Origin: JAWXBG01 sp044375415
GTDB taxonomy: Bacteria > Bacteroidota > Bacteroidia > Flavobacteriales_D > Sanyastnellaceae
Length of the DNA: 43,660 nt
Direction of reading: 5' to 3'
Assembly (NCBI GenBank): GCA_044375415.1
Contig: JBILMS010000026.1
Coordinates: 1-43,660, forward strand
Shown: one piece after another, positions 25,798 through 33,453 of the stretch
Layout of the letters: each line of letters starts with the position of its first letter
How positions within the stretch are numbered: the first letter of the stretch is position 1
Position numbers and translations under genes: made by a program
Notes under the pieces: model-generated
What the model was told of the DNA's origin: nothing
Databases searched by the model: none
Seen by the model: the letters and a program-made list of their open reading frames with translations, nothing else

Positions 25798-27248
25798 CCT
25801 TGCCAGGCGTCGTATTCACTCATGAGCGAATGAAAAAATATTTCGGCAACCTTGCGGGCTCCTTTAGGTGTAAAGTGTGTGTAATCAGGAGCGGCATAGG
25901 GCGGAGAATTTTCAACCCAACTAATCATACTATTGCGTCCACCCATGACGGAGTACATATCCCAAAAACCGCAGCCCTCCTCAAATGCAGCGATTTTCAT
26001 TGCATCGCGCACATTTTCAAGATATGGCCAAGTCTGATAAACGCCATCAATACGCGTACTCATATCCGAAGGACCAATCACAATAAAAGAGGCTCCCGGA
26101 CAGAGCTTTTTTAAGTATTGAATCTGCGACTGAAAGAAATTTCCATAGTCGAGAGCACTCTGCTCTGATTTAATAAAAGGAACTGTATTTCCTCCAAACT
26201 GAAGGACCACTAAACCGGGACTTAAATACTCATAGGCCGTGCGAAGTTCAGAATCATTTATCTTGGTGAAAATGTTGCCACTACTGCCTCGCAGAGCAAT
26301 GTTGTCCATTACAACACCGGATTCACCCTCCAAACAAATTGCATGAACATCGGGACTGTCGGCTCCATGAAAAACAAAACGAAGTTTCTGAGGGGTAGAT
26401 CCAAAATGCCAAACCAGTGTTTTAAGTCCCGTGCCCGCTGATAGTATTTTCTGAGAGAACAAACTGTCGTCCGCATAAACTTCAATTCGCACATCAAACA
26501 AATTATTTCCGGCAAATAGTGTGGCCTTCGAATAAATTTTCGAGGACGACTGAGCCATATACGATGGTTTGAATTCAAGCCATGCCATTGTGCTGTCCGT
26601 TGGATTAATTTGATCGATACTCCGACTGGCCGTATATCGGCCGTATGAAGCCATCACACCAAACTTGGAATGTGAAGACTTCACATCTTGAAAACCGTAG
26701 GCCGTATATCGTTTCCACGATGAACTCTGACTTTGCGAAATGTTTGCCGATTCCGTTATAGGCACCGGTGGAATCAAGCCCGGACCGTTGCCACCAAATC
26801 TTTTCTGAATTTCCGAACGTACAAATCCGGTAATGCGATCACTCTCAATTTGTGAATCTCCATAATGTAAAATGTGCATCACTTTTTCGGCGTCCGCTAT
26901 ATTCTTCAATCGTTCGAAAAATGTAAAGAGTGGACTAGGGTCGTTGTCCTTAAACTGAATCGAAGCTATGTTGACTTGACGTTTTACCTTTAAAGAATCA
27001 GCTGAACTATTTAAAGCGGGGGGTATAGAATCGTATTGCGTTAAAAATTGATCAATACCTCCTTCTATCGAACCTCCCGTTGATGTGGAATCCGTAAATG
27101 AAGCGAGTGTCTTAAATGTAAGATTCATTGAACCCAACTTTAATCCGGATTTAGGAAAAATGGCCATCAATCCTAAACTAAGCAGACCAACTAGAAGAAG
27201 TACAAGCAGTACTTTATGTGGTGGAATTTGTTCCGAAGAACCTGACAT
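25788..27248 (-). CDS. membrane-anchored SGNH/GDSL hydrolase, paralog of the one at 19458
   Basis: A membrane helix (about 12-31) is followed by a low-complexity linker and the hydrolase domain. Block I is YGDSQIESDR with Ser132. The GxND block is changed to FGGNTVPF: Asn is kept but Asp is Thr. The last block is PDYTHFTPKGA with the Asp455-His458 dyad. A beta-sandwich insert sits between blocks I and III. Ends such as MYSVMGGRNSMISW match MYDLFDVMGGLGSITKW in the other protein. The gene follows the LysM pseudo-transglycosylase by 5 bases, so the pair likely acts on peptidoglycan; acetyl-ester removal or transfer is an inference. Confidence 0.88.
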   Translation of the reverse strand: MSGSSEQIPPHKVLLVLLLVGLLSLGLMAIFPKSGLKLGSMNLTFKTLASFTDSTSTGGSIEGGIDQFLTQYDSIPPALNSSADSLKVKRQVNIASIQFKDNDPSPLFTFFERLKNIADAEKVMHILHYGDSQIESDRITGFVRSEIQKRFGGNGPGLIPPVPITESANISQSQSSSWKRYTAYGFQDVKSSHSKFGVMASYGRYTASRSIDQINPTDSTMAWLEFKPSYMAQSSSKIYSKATLFAGNNLFDVRIEVYADDSLFSQKILSAGTGLKTLVWHFGSTPQKLRFVFHGADSPDVHAICLEGESGVVMDNIALRGSSGNIFTKINDSELRTAYEYLSPGLVVLQFGGNTVPFIKSEQSALDYGNFFQSQIQYLKKLCPGASFIVIGPSDMSTRIDGVYQTWPYLENVRDAMKIAAFEEGCGFWDMYSVMGGRNSMISWVENSPPYAAPDYTHFTPKGARKVAEIFFHSLMSEYDAWQGQF

Positions 27249-27253
27249 ACACT

Positions 27254-28744
27254 TTAGGATTTATAAATTTTTAGTTTCTGACCGGGACGAATTTTAGGAC
27301 CGCACTTATTCCATTTCATGATTTCTTCCGGAGTCACCCCTTTGTATTTTGATGCGATTTTCCACAAAGTATCCCCTGATTTCACGGTATAATTTACAAA
27401 GTCTTTTTTCTTATCTACTTTGGGTTTTTCCGGCGACGATTCTTTTGTTTTAGGTTTTACTACTTCGCTCAAACTACTGTCTTTCTGAGCTGTTGAGGGC
27501 TTTTCCGGGATTATTTTATCAGGGGTGGTCTTGGCTTCATTAGGTTTTTCTACAACTACTGTTTGACGAACTTTCAACTTTTGACCGGGTTGAATAGTAG
27601 TGCCCTTAAGTTTATTCCACTTCTTCAATTGACTAAGAGAAACATTGTACTTGGAAGCAATACCGCCTAAGGTCTCTCCTCGTTTTACTTTGTGAGTTTG
27701 GGTTTGTACAAGGGGAGCTTCCGGTATAACGGGCGCAGGAGGAGTCCAATTATAAATGCTGTCTTCAAACGTTTTGAATTCTAGCGAACTTTTTAATTCT
27801 AACATAAACGGCACCTTGCGGGAAGATGCGCTAATCCAATCACCCGTGTACACAGGATTGATTTCTCGTAAATGTTTTTCATCGAGCTTCAAAACGGCTA
27901 CCAGAGCGTCGTAGCGAAGGTCCTCTTTGAAAAAGTGATTTTCATATTGACCTAAAATATCGAAGTAATTTTTAAGCTGATTGGATGTAGGTAAACTTTC
28001 AAACAAACGAATAGTGAACTCAAAGAACTGTAAAAACTGCAATTCATCGTATCTCAAAGCCATGATCCAATTCTCACCATGTTGCTTGATCAATTGATGT
28101 GTGTATCCGATTCCAAATCGATAAGCGATCAACATCTTCGCGTCGTCGCCATCAAATTTTTTGGATAAAAAGTTCAAGTAAGTTGCGGCTGCATCGGCCG
28201 TGAAATCGCCACCCCGACGTTCATCTACCAATGTATCGCTTTTGAGATGAACTGTTCTAGCCGCAAGGAAATCCATAGCCCACATCCCCGATCGCTGCGA
28301 ACCATCCGTATAGTTTGGATTCAATCCACTCATCACCAAAGGAAGATATTTGAAATGTCTTTTTACTTGATGACTGTCGAGTTTCTTTTCAAACAAAGGG
28401 AAGTAGAGATCGCACAAAGATTTTAGACTCAAAAAGACCTGGCAATCATTGTTAGGAAAATAAAGTTCTTCAAACTGACTTTCGATTAAGGGGTTCATCG
28501 CCACAGACCACGTCATACCGGGTATAAGTACCGCTACTCTCTCTTGTTCACGTGGATCGGAGTGCTTGCAATCAAAATGAAGTTTGTTCACTTTCCGCAA
28601 TTCTACGCACATCCATTGATTGTTCGCTTGCTCGATAATTCTATTTTGATTTTGTAAAAAGCTAGAGGGAATAGTGGCGGATATCGAAAAGAGGGAACAC
28701 ATCATTCCCCCAAAAAATAAAATCAATTTGGCACTTCCTTGCAT
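27254..28744 (-). CDS. LysM protein with inactive lytic-transglycosylase-like domain
   Basis: I chose the ATG at 28744 (MQGSAKLILFFGG), which starts a signal peptide; the ATG at 28828 would bury it. The 496-residue protein has an SLT-like domain (about 100-240) similar to MltD: KYLPLVMSGLNPNYTDGSQR then SGMWAMDF, and DERRGGDFTADAAATYLNFL. MltD has Glu in the first motif (V-E-S); here Met138 takes its place, and the A-Y-N-A-G motif is AYRFG. The domain should bind but not cut glycan strands. Two LysM domains follow (about 349-395 and 450-496), joined by a Lys/Pro/Glu-rich linker. The SGNH hydrolase gene is next in the operon. Confidence 0.87.
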   Translation of the reverse strand: MQGSAKLILFFGGMMCSLFSISATIPSSFLQNQNRIIEQANNQWMCVELRKVNKLHFDCKHSDPREQERVAVLIPGMTWSVAMNPLIESQFEELYFPNNDCQVFLSLKSLCDLYFPLFEKKLDSHQVKRHFKYLPLVMSGLNPNYTDGSQRSGMWAMDFLAARTVHLKSDTLVDERRGGDFTADAAATYLNFLSKKFDGDDAKMLIAYRFGIGYTHQLIKQHGENWIMALRYDELQFLQFFEFTIRLFESLPTSNQLKNYFDILGQYENHFFKEDLRYDALVAVLKLDEKHLREINPVYTGDWISASSRKVPFMLELKSSLEFKTFEDSIYNWTPPAPVIPEAPLVQTQTHKVKRGETLGGIASKYNVSLSQLKKWNKLKGTTIQPGQKLKVRQTVVVEKPNEAKTTPDKIIPEKPSTAQKDSSLSEVVKPKTKESSPEKPKVDKKKDFVNYTVKSGDTLWKIASKYKGVTPEEIMKWNKCGPKIRPGQKLKIYKS

Positions 28745-28838
28745 AGAGTACAAATACAACAGAGAAGTACTACTCGTATTGTTTACAACCAAAGTTTTAG
28801 ATAAGAATATGTATTTAGGGGTAAACATCGTTAAGGAA

Positions 28839-28940
28839 TCAAAGAAAAATTATTGCAAGCACTATAAACAAAACGATGATTACGATATAATACCAAAAGT
28901 CGACAAACCAGGGGGCGTATTTTTGATACCACTTCTTCAT
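28839..28940 (-). CDS. candidate 33-residue single-pass membrane peptide
   Basis: I found this ORF by reading the minus strand. It has an ATG at 28940-28938 and a TGA at 28841-28839. The product reads MKKWYQKYAPWFVDFWYYIV followed by IIVLFIVLAIIFL. It has two Lys and an aromatic belt, then about 16 purely hydrophobic residues, a normal design for a small membrane protein. It lies 94 bases upstream of the LysM gene on the same strand. I know of no family for it. The ORF is short enough to arise by chance, so codon conservation in relatives is needed. Confidence 0.4.
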   Translation of the reverse strand: MKKWYQKYAPWFVDFWYYIVIIVLFIVLAIIFL

Positions 28941-28967
28941 TGTTTAGGATTTGAGAGACCAAGCCTA

Positions 28968-29092
28968 GTGCTGCTATTGCGGCATGTATCCCGGTGTACT
29001 ACTCAAACCCCTTTCGCGGAGGAAAGGAAGATGGGCTTAGAGCATCAGAAGATAGATAGAGGTAGCCGTAAGGCCAACCAAAAGCCATCTTC
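28968..29092. ncRNA. cluster of inverted repeats, possible structured RNA
   Basis: Four helices can be drawn. TGCTGC/GCGGCA at 28969-28984 has a TATT loop. CCTTTC/GAAAGG at 29010-29027 has the loop GCGGAG. GAAGATGGGCTT (29027-29038) pairs with AAGCCATCTTC (29082-29092) with one bulged G. Inside it, GGTaGCC-gtaa-GGCcaACC is at 29061-29079. Both strands could fold in this way. I recognise no Rfam family and cannot decide the strand. Confidence 0.35.
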
Positions 29093-29342
29093 GGTTCTTC
29101 ATAGTTACACTCAGCAACTGTGTATTGATCATTCTTACCACATCACAAAAATGAAGGTTTGATGTAATGAGATATGATGATATGTCAACAGTTTTCAACC
29201 GAGCAGTATTGATGAATGTGCACTCAATTAACAGGCAAAAGTTAACATCACTTTTTGAAGTCCGTTACGCGACGATTAAATGAACATAAATTTCGTAATA
29301 GAAATCGTGTTAATGTTTGCACGTTTTTAGAAATAGCACCAG

Positions 29343-29355
29343 CCGGAGACTCCGG
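29343..29355 (+). other. small hairpin in the leader of the orphan terminator
   Basis: CCGGA-GAC-TCCGG is a perfect 5-bp hairpin located 43 bases before the orphan terminator. It could belong to the same small transcript. Confidence 0.3.
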
Positions 29356-29397
29356 TTTAGCATCGTAGAAGTGTTCTCGTGTTTTTGTTTTTGGTTA

Positions 29398-29429
29398 AAG
29401 AGCCGTTTCGAGTGGAGCGGCTTTTTTTG
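29398..29429 (+). terminator. plus-strand Rho-independent terminator with no upstream gene
   Basis: AGCCG (29401-29405) pairs with CGGCT (29418-29422), extended by TTC/GGA, followed by a run of seven T. The polarity is plus strand, but no plus-strand gene ends here, so it may close a small RNA that starts about 29310-29340. Confidence 0.65.
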
Positions 29430-29488
29430 TCAAACACATCTCTCGAATACCTTGTAAAATCTCCTATTTCAGCCCATTTCATTTAGAA

Positions 29489-30139
29489 TCATTCAACCAA
29501 AAGTCTTTCGCAAACTAACGCACTTAAGGTTACTGAAGGATGATTTTTGTAACTAACAGTCATACTTCCATCAAAGACTTCGATATGCACAACCTTGATT
29601 TGTGTGCCCAAGGCTAAGCCACGATCGTTTAGCAAACTCAGAAATTCTCGAGATGAATGGGTGAGTGCTGATAGACGAACATGTCGACCGACAGCGCACT
29701 CCGATAATTTTTCATACGATTTCCATTCTACTCGCCCTTTATCATCAGGTATAGGTGAGCCATGAGGATCAATAGTAGGATTTCCCAGCAATTCATCCAT
29801 GCGCTGAAATAGAAGGGGAGAGTCGATATGCTCCATCTGCTCCGCTATTTCATGCACCTGCTCCCAACCGAATCCCATCATTTCTACCAAATACATTTCT
29901 GTTAGGCGATGTTTGCGAATAACTAAAGCAGCTTCTTTTTTTCCTCTCGCCGTTAGACTAATCGGACGGTATTTCTCATAAGCAACCAAACCCTGCTCGT
30001 GCAATTTTTTGATCATACTGTTCACCGTAGGGATACTTACCCCAAGACGCAAACTGAGATCAGACACTGTAATAGTACCCGTCTCAATTGAAAGACTGAA
30101 GAGTGCTTTTAAGTAATTTTCTTCGGTGTGAGAGGCCAT
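29489..30139 (-). CDS. DtxR/MntR-family metal-dependent regulator
   Basis: The 216-residue repressor has an N-terminal winged helix-turn-helix (EENYLKALFSL ... SDLSLRLGVSIPTVNSMIKK), a dimerisation and metal-binding domain (LTEMYLVEMMGFGWEQVHEI, AEQMEHIDSPLLFQRMDELL, HGSPIPD), and a C-terminal FeoA/SH3-like domain from about 150. Metal ligands of the DtxR type are present: Met and Cys positions are replaced by Glu/His (E-x2-E/H), nearer to MntR than to iron-type DtxR; this reading is tentative. It is divergent from a TonB receptor gene. A TATCTTTG element 5 bases before the ATG would give a nearly leaderless transcript. Confidence 0.92.
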   Translation of the reverse strand: MASHTEENYLKALFSLSIETGTITVSDLSLRLGVSIPTVNSMIKKLHEQGLVAYEKYRPISLTARGKKEAALVIRKHRLTEMYLVEMMGFGWEQVHEIAEQMEHIDSPLLFQRMDELLGNPTIDPHGSPIPDDKGRVEWKSYEKLSECAVGRHVRLSALTHSSREFLSLLNDRGLALGTQIKVVHIEVFDGSMTVSYKNHPSVTLSALVCERLLVE

Positions 30140-30143
30140 GTGG

Positions 30144-30151
30144 CAAAGATA
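30144..30151 (-). promoter_or_regulatory. -7 element TATCTTTG of the DtxR-type gene
   Basis: The minus strand reads TATCTTTG, ending 4 bases before the ATG at 30139. A transcript from here would start at or near the A of ATG. Confidence 0.45.
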
Positions 30152-30236
30152 GAGCTTTCAAACCTCAATTTTTAATGGCTAAAGGAAGTTTTTCGCGACT
30201 CTTGTTAATCAAAGATATATTGTTAAATAATAAAAG

Positions 30237-30250
30237 ATAGACTAATCTAA
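30237..30250. promoter_or_regulatory. DtxR-like operator upstream of the TonB receptor
   Basis: ATAGACTAATCTAA is an imperfect inverted repeat (TAGA-CTAA-TCTA core) and closely follows the DtxR-type consensus TTAGG-N4-CCTAA with A/T for G/C. It sits just upstream of a TATATTCG -7-like element at 30256-30263, so a bound repressor would block the receptor promoter. Confidence 0.5.
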
Positions 30251-30287
30251 CATATTATATTCGCAGTCTCTAATAATTGGATTCGTT

Positions 30288-32561
30288 TTGTATAAGTGGA
30301 TATTCATAGCAGTAATTTTCTCAGGTTTAAGTGCCAGAGGAGCTAGGATAGAAGGATTCATCTCTTCGAAAGGAGAGCCTTTGGATTATGTATTGGTACT
30401 TTGTAAAGAAAGTGGGATGTCAACTTTTTCGGACGTCAACGGACATTATTCCCTGGATTTGAATCAAACAGGAAGTGTGCATATACTGTACAGACTAATC
30501 GGATTCGAAGAACGAGAGATTACTTTCACAATAAGTTCGCTCAACGAGAATTTTGTTAAGGACATAGAACTGCAGTCAACCACATTGTTGGAAGAGGTAG
30601 TCATCTCAGGAACCATGCGCGAAACAAGCCTTTCAGATAGCCCTGTGCCTATAGAACTTTATCAGGGTGCATATTTTAAGGCCAATCCGAATCCATCACT
30701 TTTCGAATCGCTGCAAAACGTCAATGGTGTGAGACCACAGCTAAATTGCAATGTTTGTAATACAGGCGATATTCATATCAATGGTTTGGAAGGGCCTTAC
30801 ACGTTGGTGCTAATCGATGGTATGCCGATCGTTAGTGGACTGTCTACTGTATACGGCATGAACGGAATTCCTCAATCGTTGATAGAACGAATAGAAGTGG
30901 TGAAAGGTCCGGCCGGTGCTTTATATGGCTCCGAAGCCATGGGCGGACTCATAAATATCATCACTAAAGAACCGGAAAATTTGCCGGCAGCATCTGTCGA
31001 TGTTTACACAACTTCGTGGTTGGAGACTAATGCCGATCTAAATTTTGTTTTAAGAAAAAAGCAAAAATTTCACGGATTATTTGGTGCGAATGTATTCCAC
31101 TACGATACCCCAATCGACAACAATTCTGATGGTTTCACCGATGTGACTCTTCAAAAAAGGATTTCGCTTTTCAATAAGTGGAGATTAAACAGAAAGTTAG
31201 GGAGGAAATTGGAATTTGCAGGCAGATGGATGTCGGAAGAAAGATGGGGTGGTGATATGTTGTGGACCTCCGATTATGCGGGCACTGATATTCGCTATGG
31301 AGAAACCATTTCAACCCGACGTTGGGAGCTCCTCGGGGCATATCAACTGCCGGGAAAGGAATCAATTTTACTTCAGTTTAGTGCTAATGGTCACAGGCAG
31401 CGCTCCTTTTATGGGCTAACCCCCTTCGACGCAGATCAGAAAATCATGTTTGCCCAATTGACATGGGATCGCCAAATAAATCAACATCAACTTCTGGCCG
31501 GAGGAGCCATGCGTTGCACCTTTTATGATGATAATACGGTTGCCACACAGACCTATAATGAAGAGGGTGTATTACTCAATCAAATTAATAGAAACGTTTT
31601 ACCGGGTGTCTTTTTGCAAGACGTTGTGAAAATGGGAACACAATCGCTTTTGTTGTTGGGTGTGCGTTACGATTATCAAAAGATACATGGAAATATAATT
31701 ACGCCTCGTGTAAATTATAAGTGGGAATCGACCGATACGTATACAATTGCTCGAATAGGAGTAGGAAATGGATTTAGGGTTGCAAATATTTTTACAGAAG
31801 ATCATGCGGCTCTAACCGGTGCGCGAAATGTATTGTTTGCCGATGAGCTCAAGCCTGAAAAATCGTGGAATATTAATGTAAATCTTTTGCAGAAATTTGC
31901 CCACAAAAGTATCTTTGGAAGTATTGATTTCACTGCATTTTACACTCGGTTTAGCAATAAAATTATTCCCGATTATGAAACAGATCCCAATGCGATCATT
32001 TATGCAAATCTTTCCGGATATGCGGTTTCTAAAGGCATTTCAATGAGTCTAAATTTGAATGTTTCCAAGACCATTCGATTGCACAGCGGCATCACGCATA
32101 TGGATGTATTTACTATAGAACAGGAAAAGAAGACAAGACCTTTTTTGACTGAAAAATTTTCCGGAATATGGACCTTAACATACACAGCTCCCCACAAAAA
32201 ATGGCAAATAGATTACACCGGAAATGTCTATGCACCGATGAAGCTGCCTTTGTTAGGTCCATTGGACAATCGCAGTCCAGAATCGCCTTGGTGGAGCCTT
32301 CAGAACATACAAACGACCTACAAGCACTCTCCAATTTGGGAGGTTTACGCCGGGGTAAAAAACCTTTTGAATTTCACACCACCCGCCAATAGCATTGCTC
32401 GAGCCTTTGATCCCTTCGATAAAGAGGTTCAGTTCGATCAAGAAGGTCAAGCCATCTCCACCCCGAACAATCCCAACGCCCTCACCTTTGATCCCACCTA
32501 CGTCTTTGCACCCAATCAAGGCATTCGTTTGTTTGTAGGCATTCGTATGAAGATCAGATAG
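30288..32561 (+). CDS. TonB-dependent outer-membrane receptor, likely for metal or metal chelate
   Basis: The only start that keeps the signal peptide is TTG at 30288; I found no ATG upstream in frame. The 757-residue protein has a signal peptide, a CarboxypepD_reg-like domain (about 20-95), a TonB plug with DIHINGLEGPYTLVLIDGMP and IERIEVVKGPAGALYGSEAM with GGLINIITK, and a 22-strand barrel ending IRLFVGIRMKIR. The plug has a Cys pair in LNCNVCNTGD (about 149-158). The gene is divergent from the DtxR-type gene, so it probably imports manganese, iron or a metal chelate when the metal is scarce. The ligand is not visible. Confidence 0.9.
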   Translation: MYKWIFIAVIFSGLSARGARIEGFISSKGEPLDYVLVLCKESGMSTFSDVNGHYSLDLNQTGSVHILYRLIGFEEREITFTISSLNENFVKDIELQSTTLLEEVVISGTMRETSLSDSPVPIELYQGAYFKANPNPSLFESLQNVNGVRPQLNCNVCNTGDIHINGLEGPYTLVLIDGMPIVSGLSTVYGMNGIPQSLIERIEVVKGPAGALYGSEAMGGLINIITKEPENLPAASVDVYTTSWLETNADLNFVLRKKQKFHGLFGANVFHYDTPIDNNSDGFTDVTLQKRISLFNKWRLNRKLGRKLEFAGRWMSEERWGGDMLWTSDYAGTDIRYGETISTRRWELLGAYQLPGKESILLQFSANGHRQRSFYGLTPFDADQKIMFAQLTWDRQINQHQLLAGGAMRCTFYDDNTVATQTYNEEGVLLNQINRNVLPGVFLQDVVKMGTQSLLLLGVRYDYQKIHGNIITPRVNYKWESTDTYTIARIGVGNGFRVANIFTEDHAALTGARNVLFADELKPEKSWNINVNLLQKFAHKSIFGSIDFTAFYTRFSNKIIPDYETDPNAIIYANLSGYAVSKGISMSLNLNVSKTIRLHSGITHMDVFTIEQEKKTRPFLTEKFSGIWTLTYTAPHKKWQIDYTGNVYAPMKLPLLGPLDNRSPESPWWSLQNIQTTYKHSPIWEVYAGVKNLLNFTPPANSIARAFDPFDKEVQFDQEGQAISTPNNPNALTFDPTYVFAPNQGIRLFVGIRMKIR

Positions 32562-32589
32562 GATACGAGGGCCGCGCAGCGCCCCTCCC

Positions 32590-33453
32590 TCACTCACAAT
32601 CCAAAGGCAAATGCACCAAGTTCGGTGGCTGACCGGGATACAGATACCCGGGGCGAATTACGTAGTAAATGATTTGTTGAATAGTCTCTCCTTCAGGAAC
32701 ATCAAAAAAATCAGAGGGAATAATGGTTATGCGAAATCCACCATCGAATCCGGGAACCGGTTTCATTTGGAGTTCGGGATGTGATGTTACTTCGGCTTGT
32801 GGAGCAATCGGGTAGGAGGTAAATGGTCCGGTTTTAGCGGAAAGATATATATAGCAGTCGTTTGGACCCATGCCCTGCAAATCAACATTTGTTTCTTGTG
32901 TATTGTCGTAAGTAATGCTCAAGAAATCATCGACGCGAGCGGCTTCCGGAAAAAAGCAATACACTTCTTCGCATAAGGCCGGTATAATGTCGATGTGGAA
33001 ATCCTCACTTTTAGATTCGCCAACCCCATCTGTCTCGTACTCTTTTCCATCATCGAGTTTGGCTAAACAAGAAATGCCATTTTGAAAAAGTGTTATGGCC
33101 GAAACACCATAAAAGTCGAGTGGTTTTATTTTAATTGAATATAGTAAACCTGTTTCAACCACACGTGTCATAAGCATGCAGTCATTGCTGTTGGCCCAAT
33201 CCCCATTGCCACATGCAGGTCCTGCAGGCATCCAAGTCCACATATATATGGAGTCAGCAGACTCCGGGTGATTTTGTAAATGTGCTTTTAAACCATTGTT
33301 ACTTGTTCCATTTACACTCTGATTCATATCGATAAATATCGTCAACGAATCATTTGCATTTGTTGGTGAAGGCAATACAAAAGCTGCCTGACCAAATGAG
33401 TTTACACTGAAGAGTGCAAGAATAAAAAAGGAAACTATATGATGCGTTTTCAT
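32590..33453 (-). CDS. secreted two-module protein at the end of the glucan locus
   Basis: The 287-residue protein has a signal peptide (ending SFGQ) without lipobox. Two modules of about 130 residues follow. Each runs N/V-D-x-L-T/S-I, W, a disulphide-prone Cys pair, and a P-x-D-F-Y/F-G/D-V segment (KIKPLDFYGVSAITLF; TIIPSDFFDVPEGETIQQII). They resemble the first module of the GH13 amylase in this locus (IVIQPSTFYGLNADEVVTHL). The position matches that of SusE/SusF-type surface glycan-binding proteins. The start overlaps the DUF5004-like gene's stop by one base. Binding of alpha-glucan is an inference from context. Confidence 0.75.
   Translation of the reverse strand: MKTHHIVSFFILALFSVNSFGQAAFVLPSPTNANDSLTIFIDMNQSVNGTSNNGLKAHLQNHPESADSIYMWTWMPAGPACGNGDWANSNDCMLMTRVVETGLLYSIKIKPLDFYGVSAITLFQNGISCLAKLDDGKEYETDGVGESKSEDFHIDIIPALCEEVYCFFPEAARVDDFLSITYDNTQETNVDLQGMGPNDCYIYLSAKTGPFTSYPIAPQAEVTSHPELQMKPVPGFDGGFRITIIPSDFFDVPEGETIQQIIYYVIRPGYLYPGQPPNLVHLPLDCE

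Larger units (their letters stand above)
28745..29488. other. 744-base region without a long gene
   Basis: It holds the small membrane ORF (28839-28940), a cluster of inverted repeats (28968-29092) and an orphan plus-strand terminator (29398-29429). A 162-codon plus-strand frame over 28674-29162 runs antisense to the LysM gene start and looks like chance. Confidence 0.55.

Noticed and set aside
25707..26114. 135-codon plus-strand frame
   Set aside because: It is antisense to the SGNH hydrolase gene, and its repeated STNSEL text only reflects the 36-bp tandem duplication.
29016..29036. GGAGGAAAGG looked like the conserved GAGGAAAG of RNase P RNA
   Set aside because: The rest of the RNase P core (the matching 3' conserved segments and length of about 350 bases) is absent on either strand.
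28674..29162. 162-codon plus-strand frame
   Set aside because: It begins antisense inside the signal-peptide region of the LysM gene, has no recognisable domain or biased composition, and crosses the inverted-repeat cluster.
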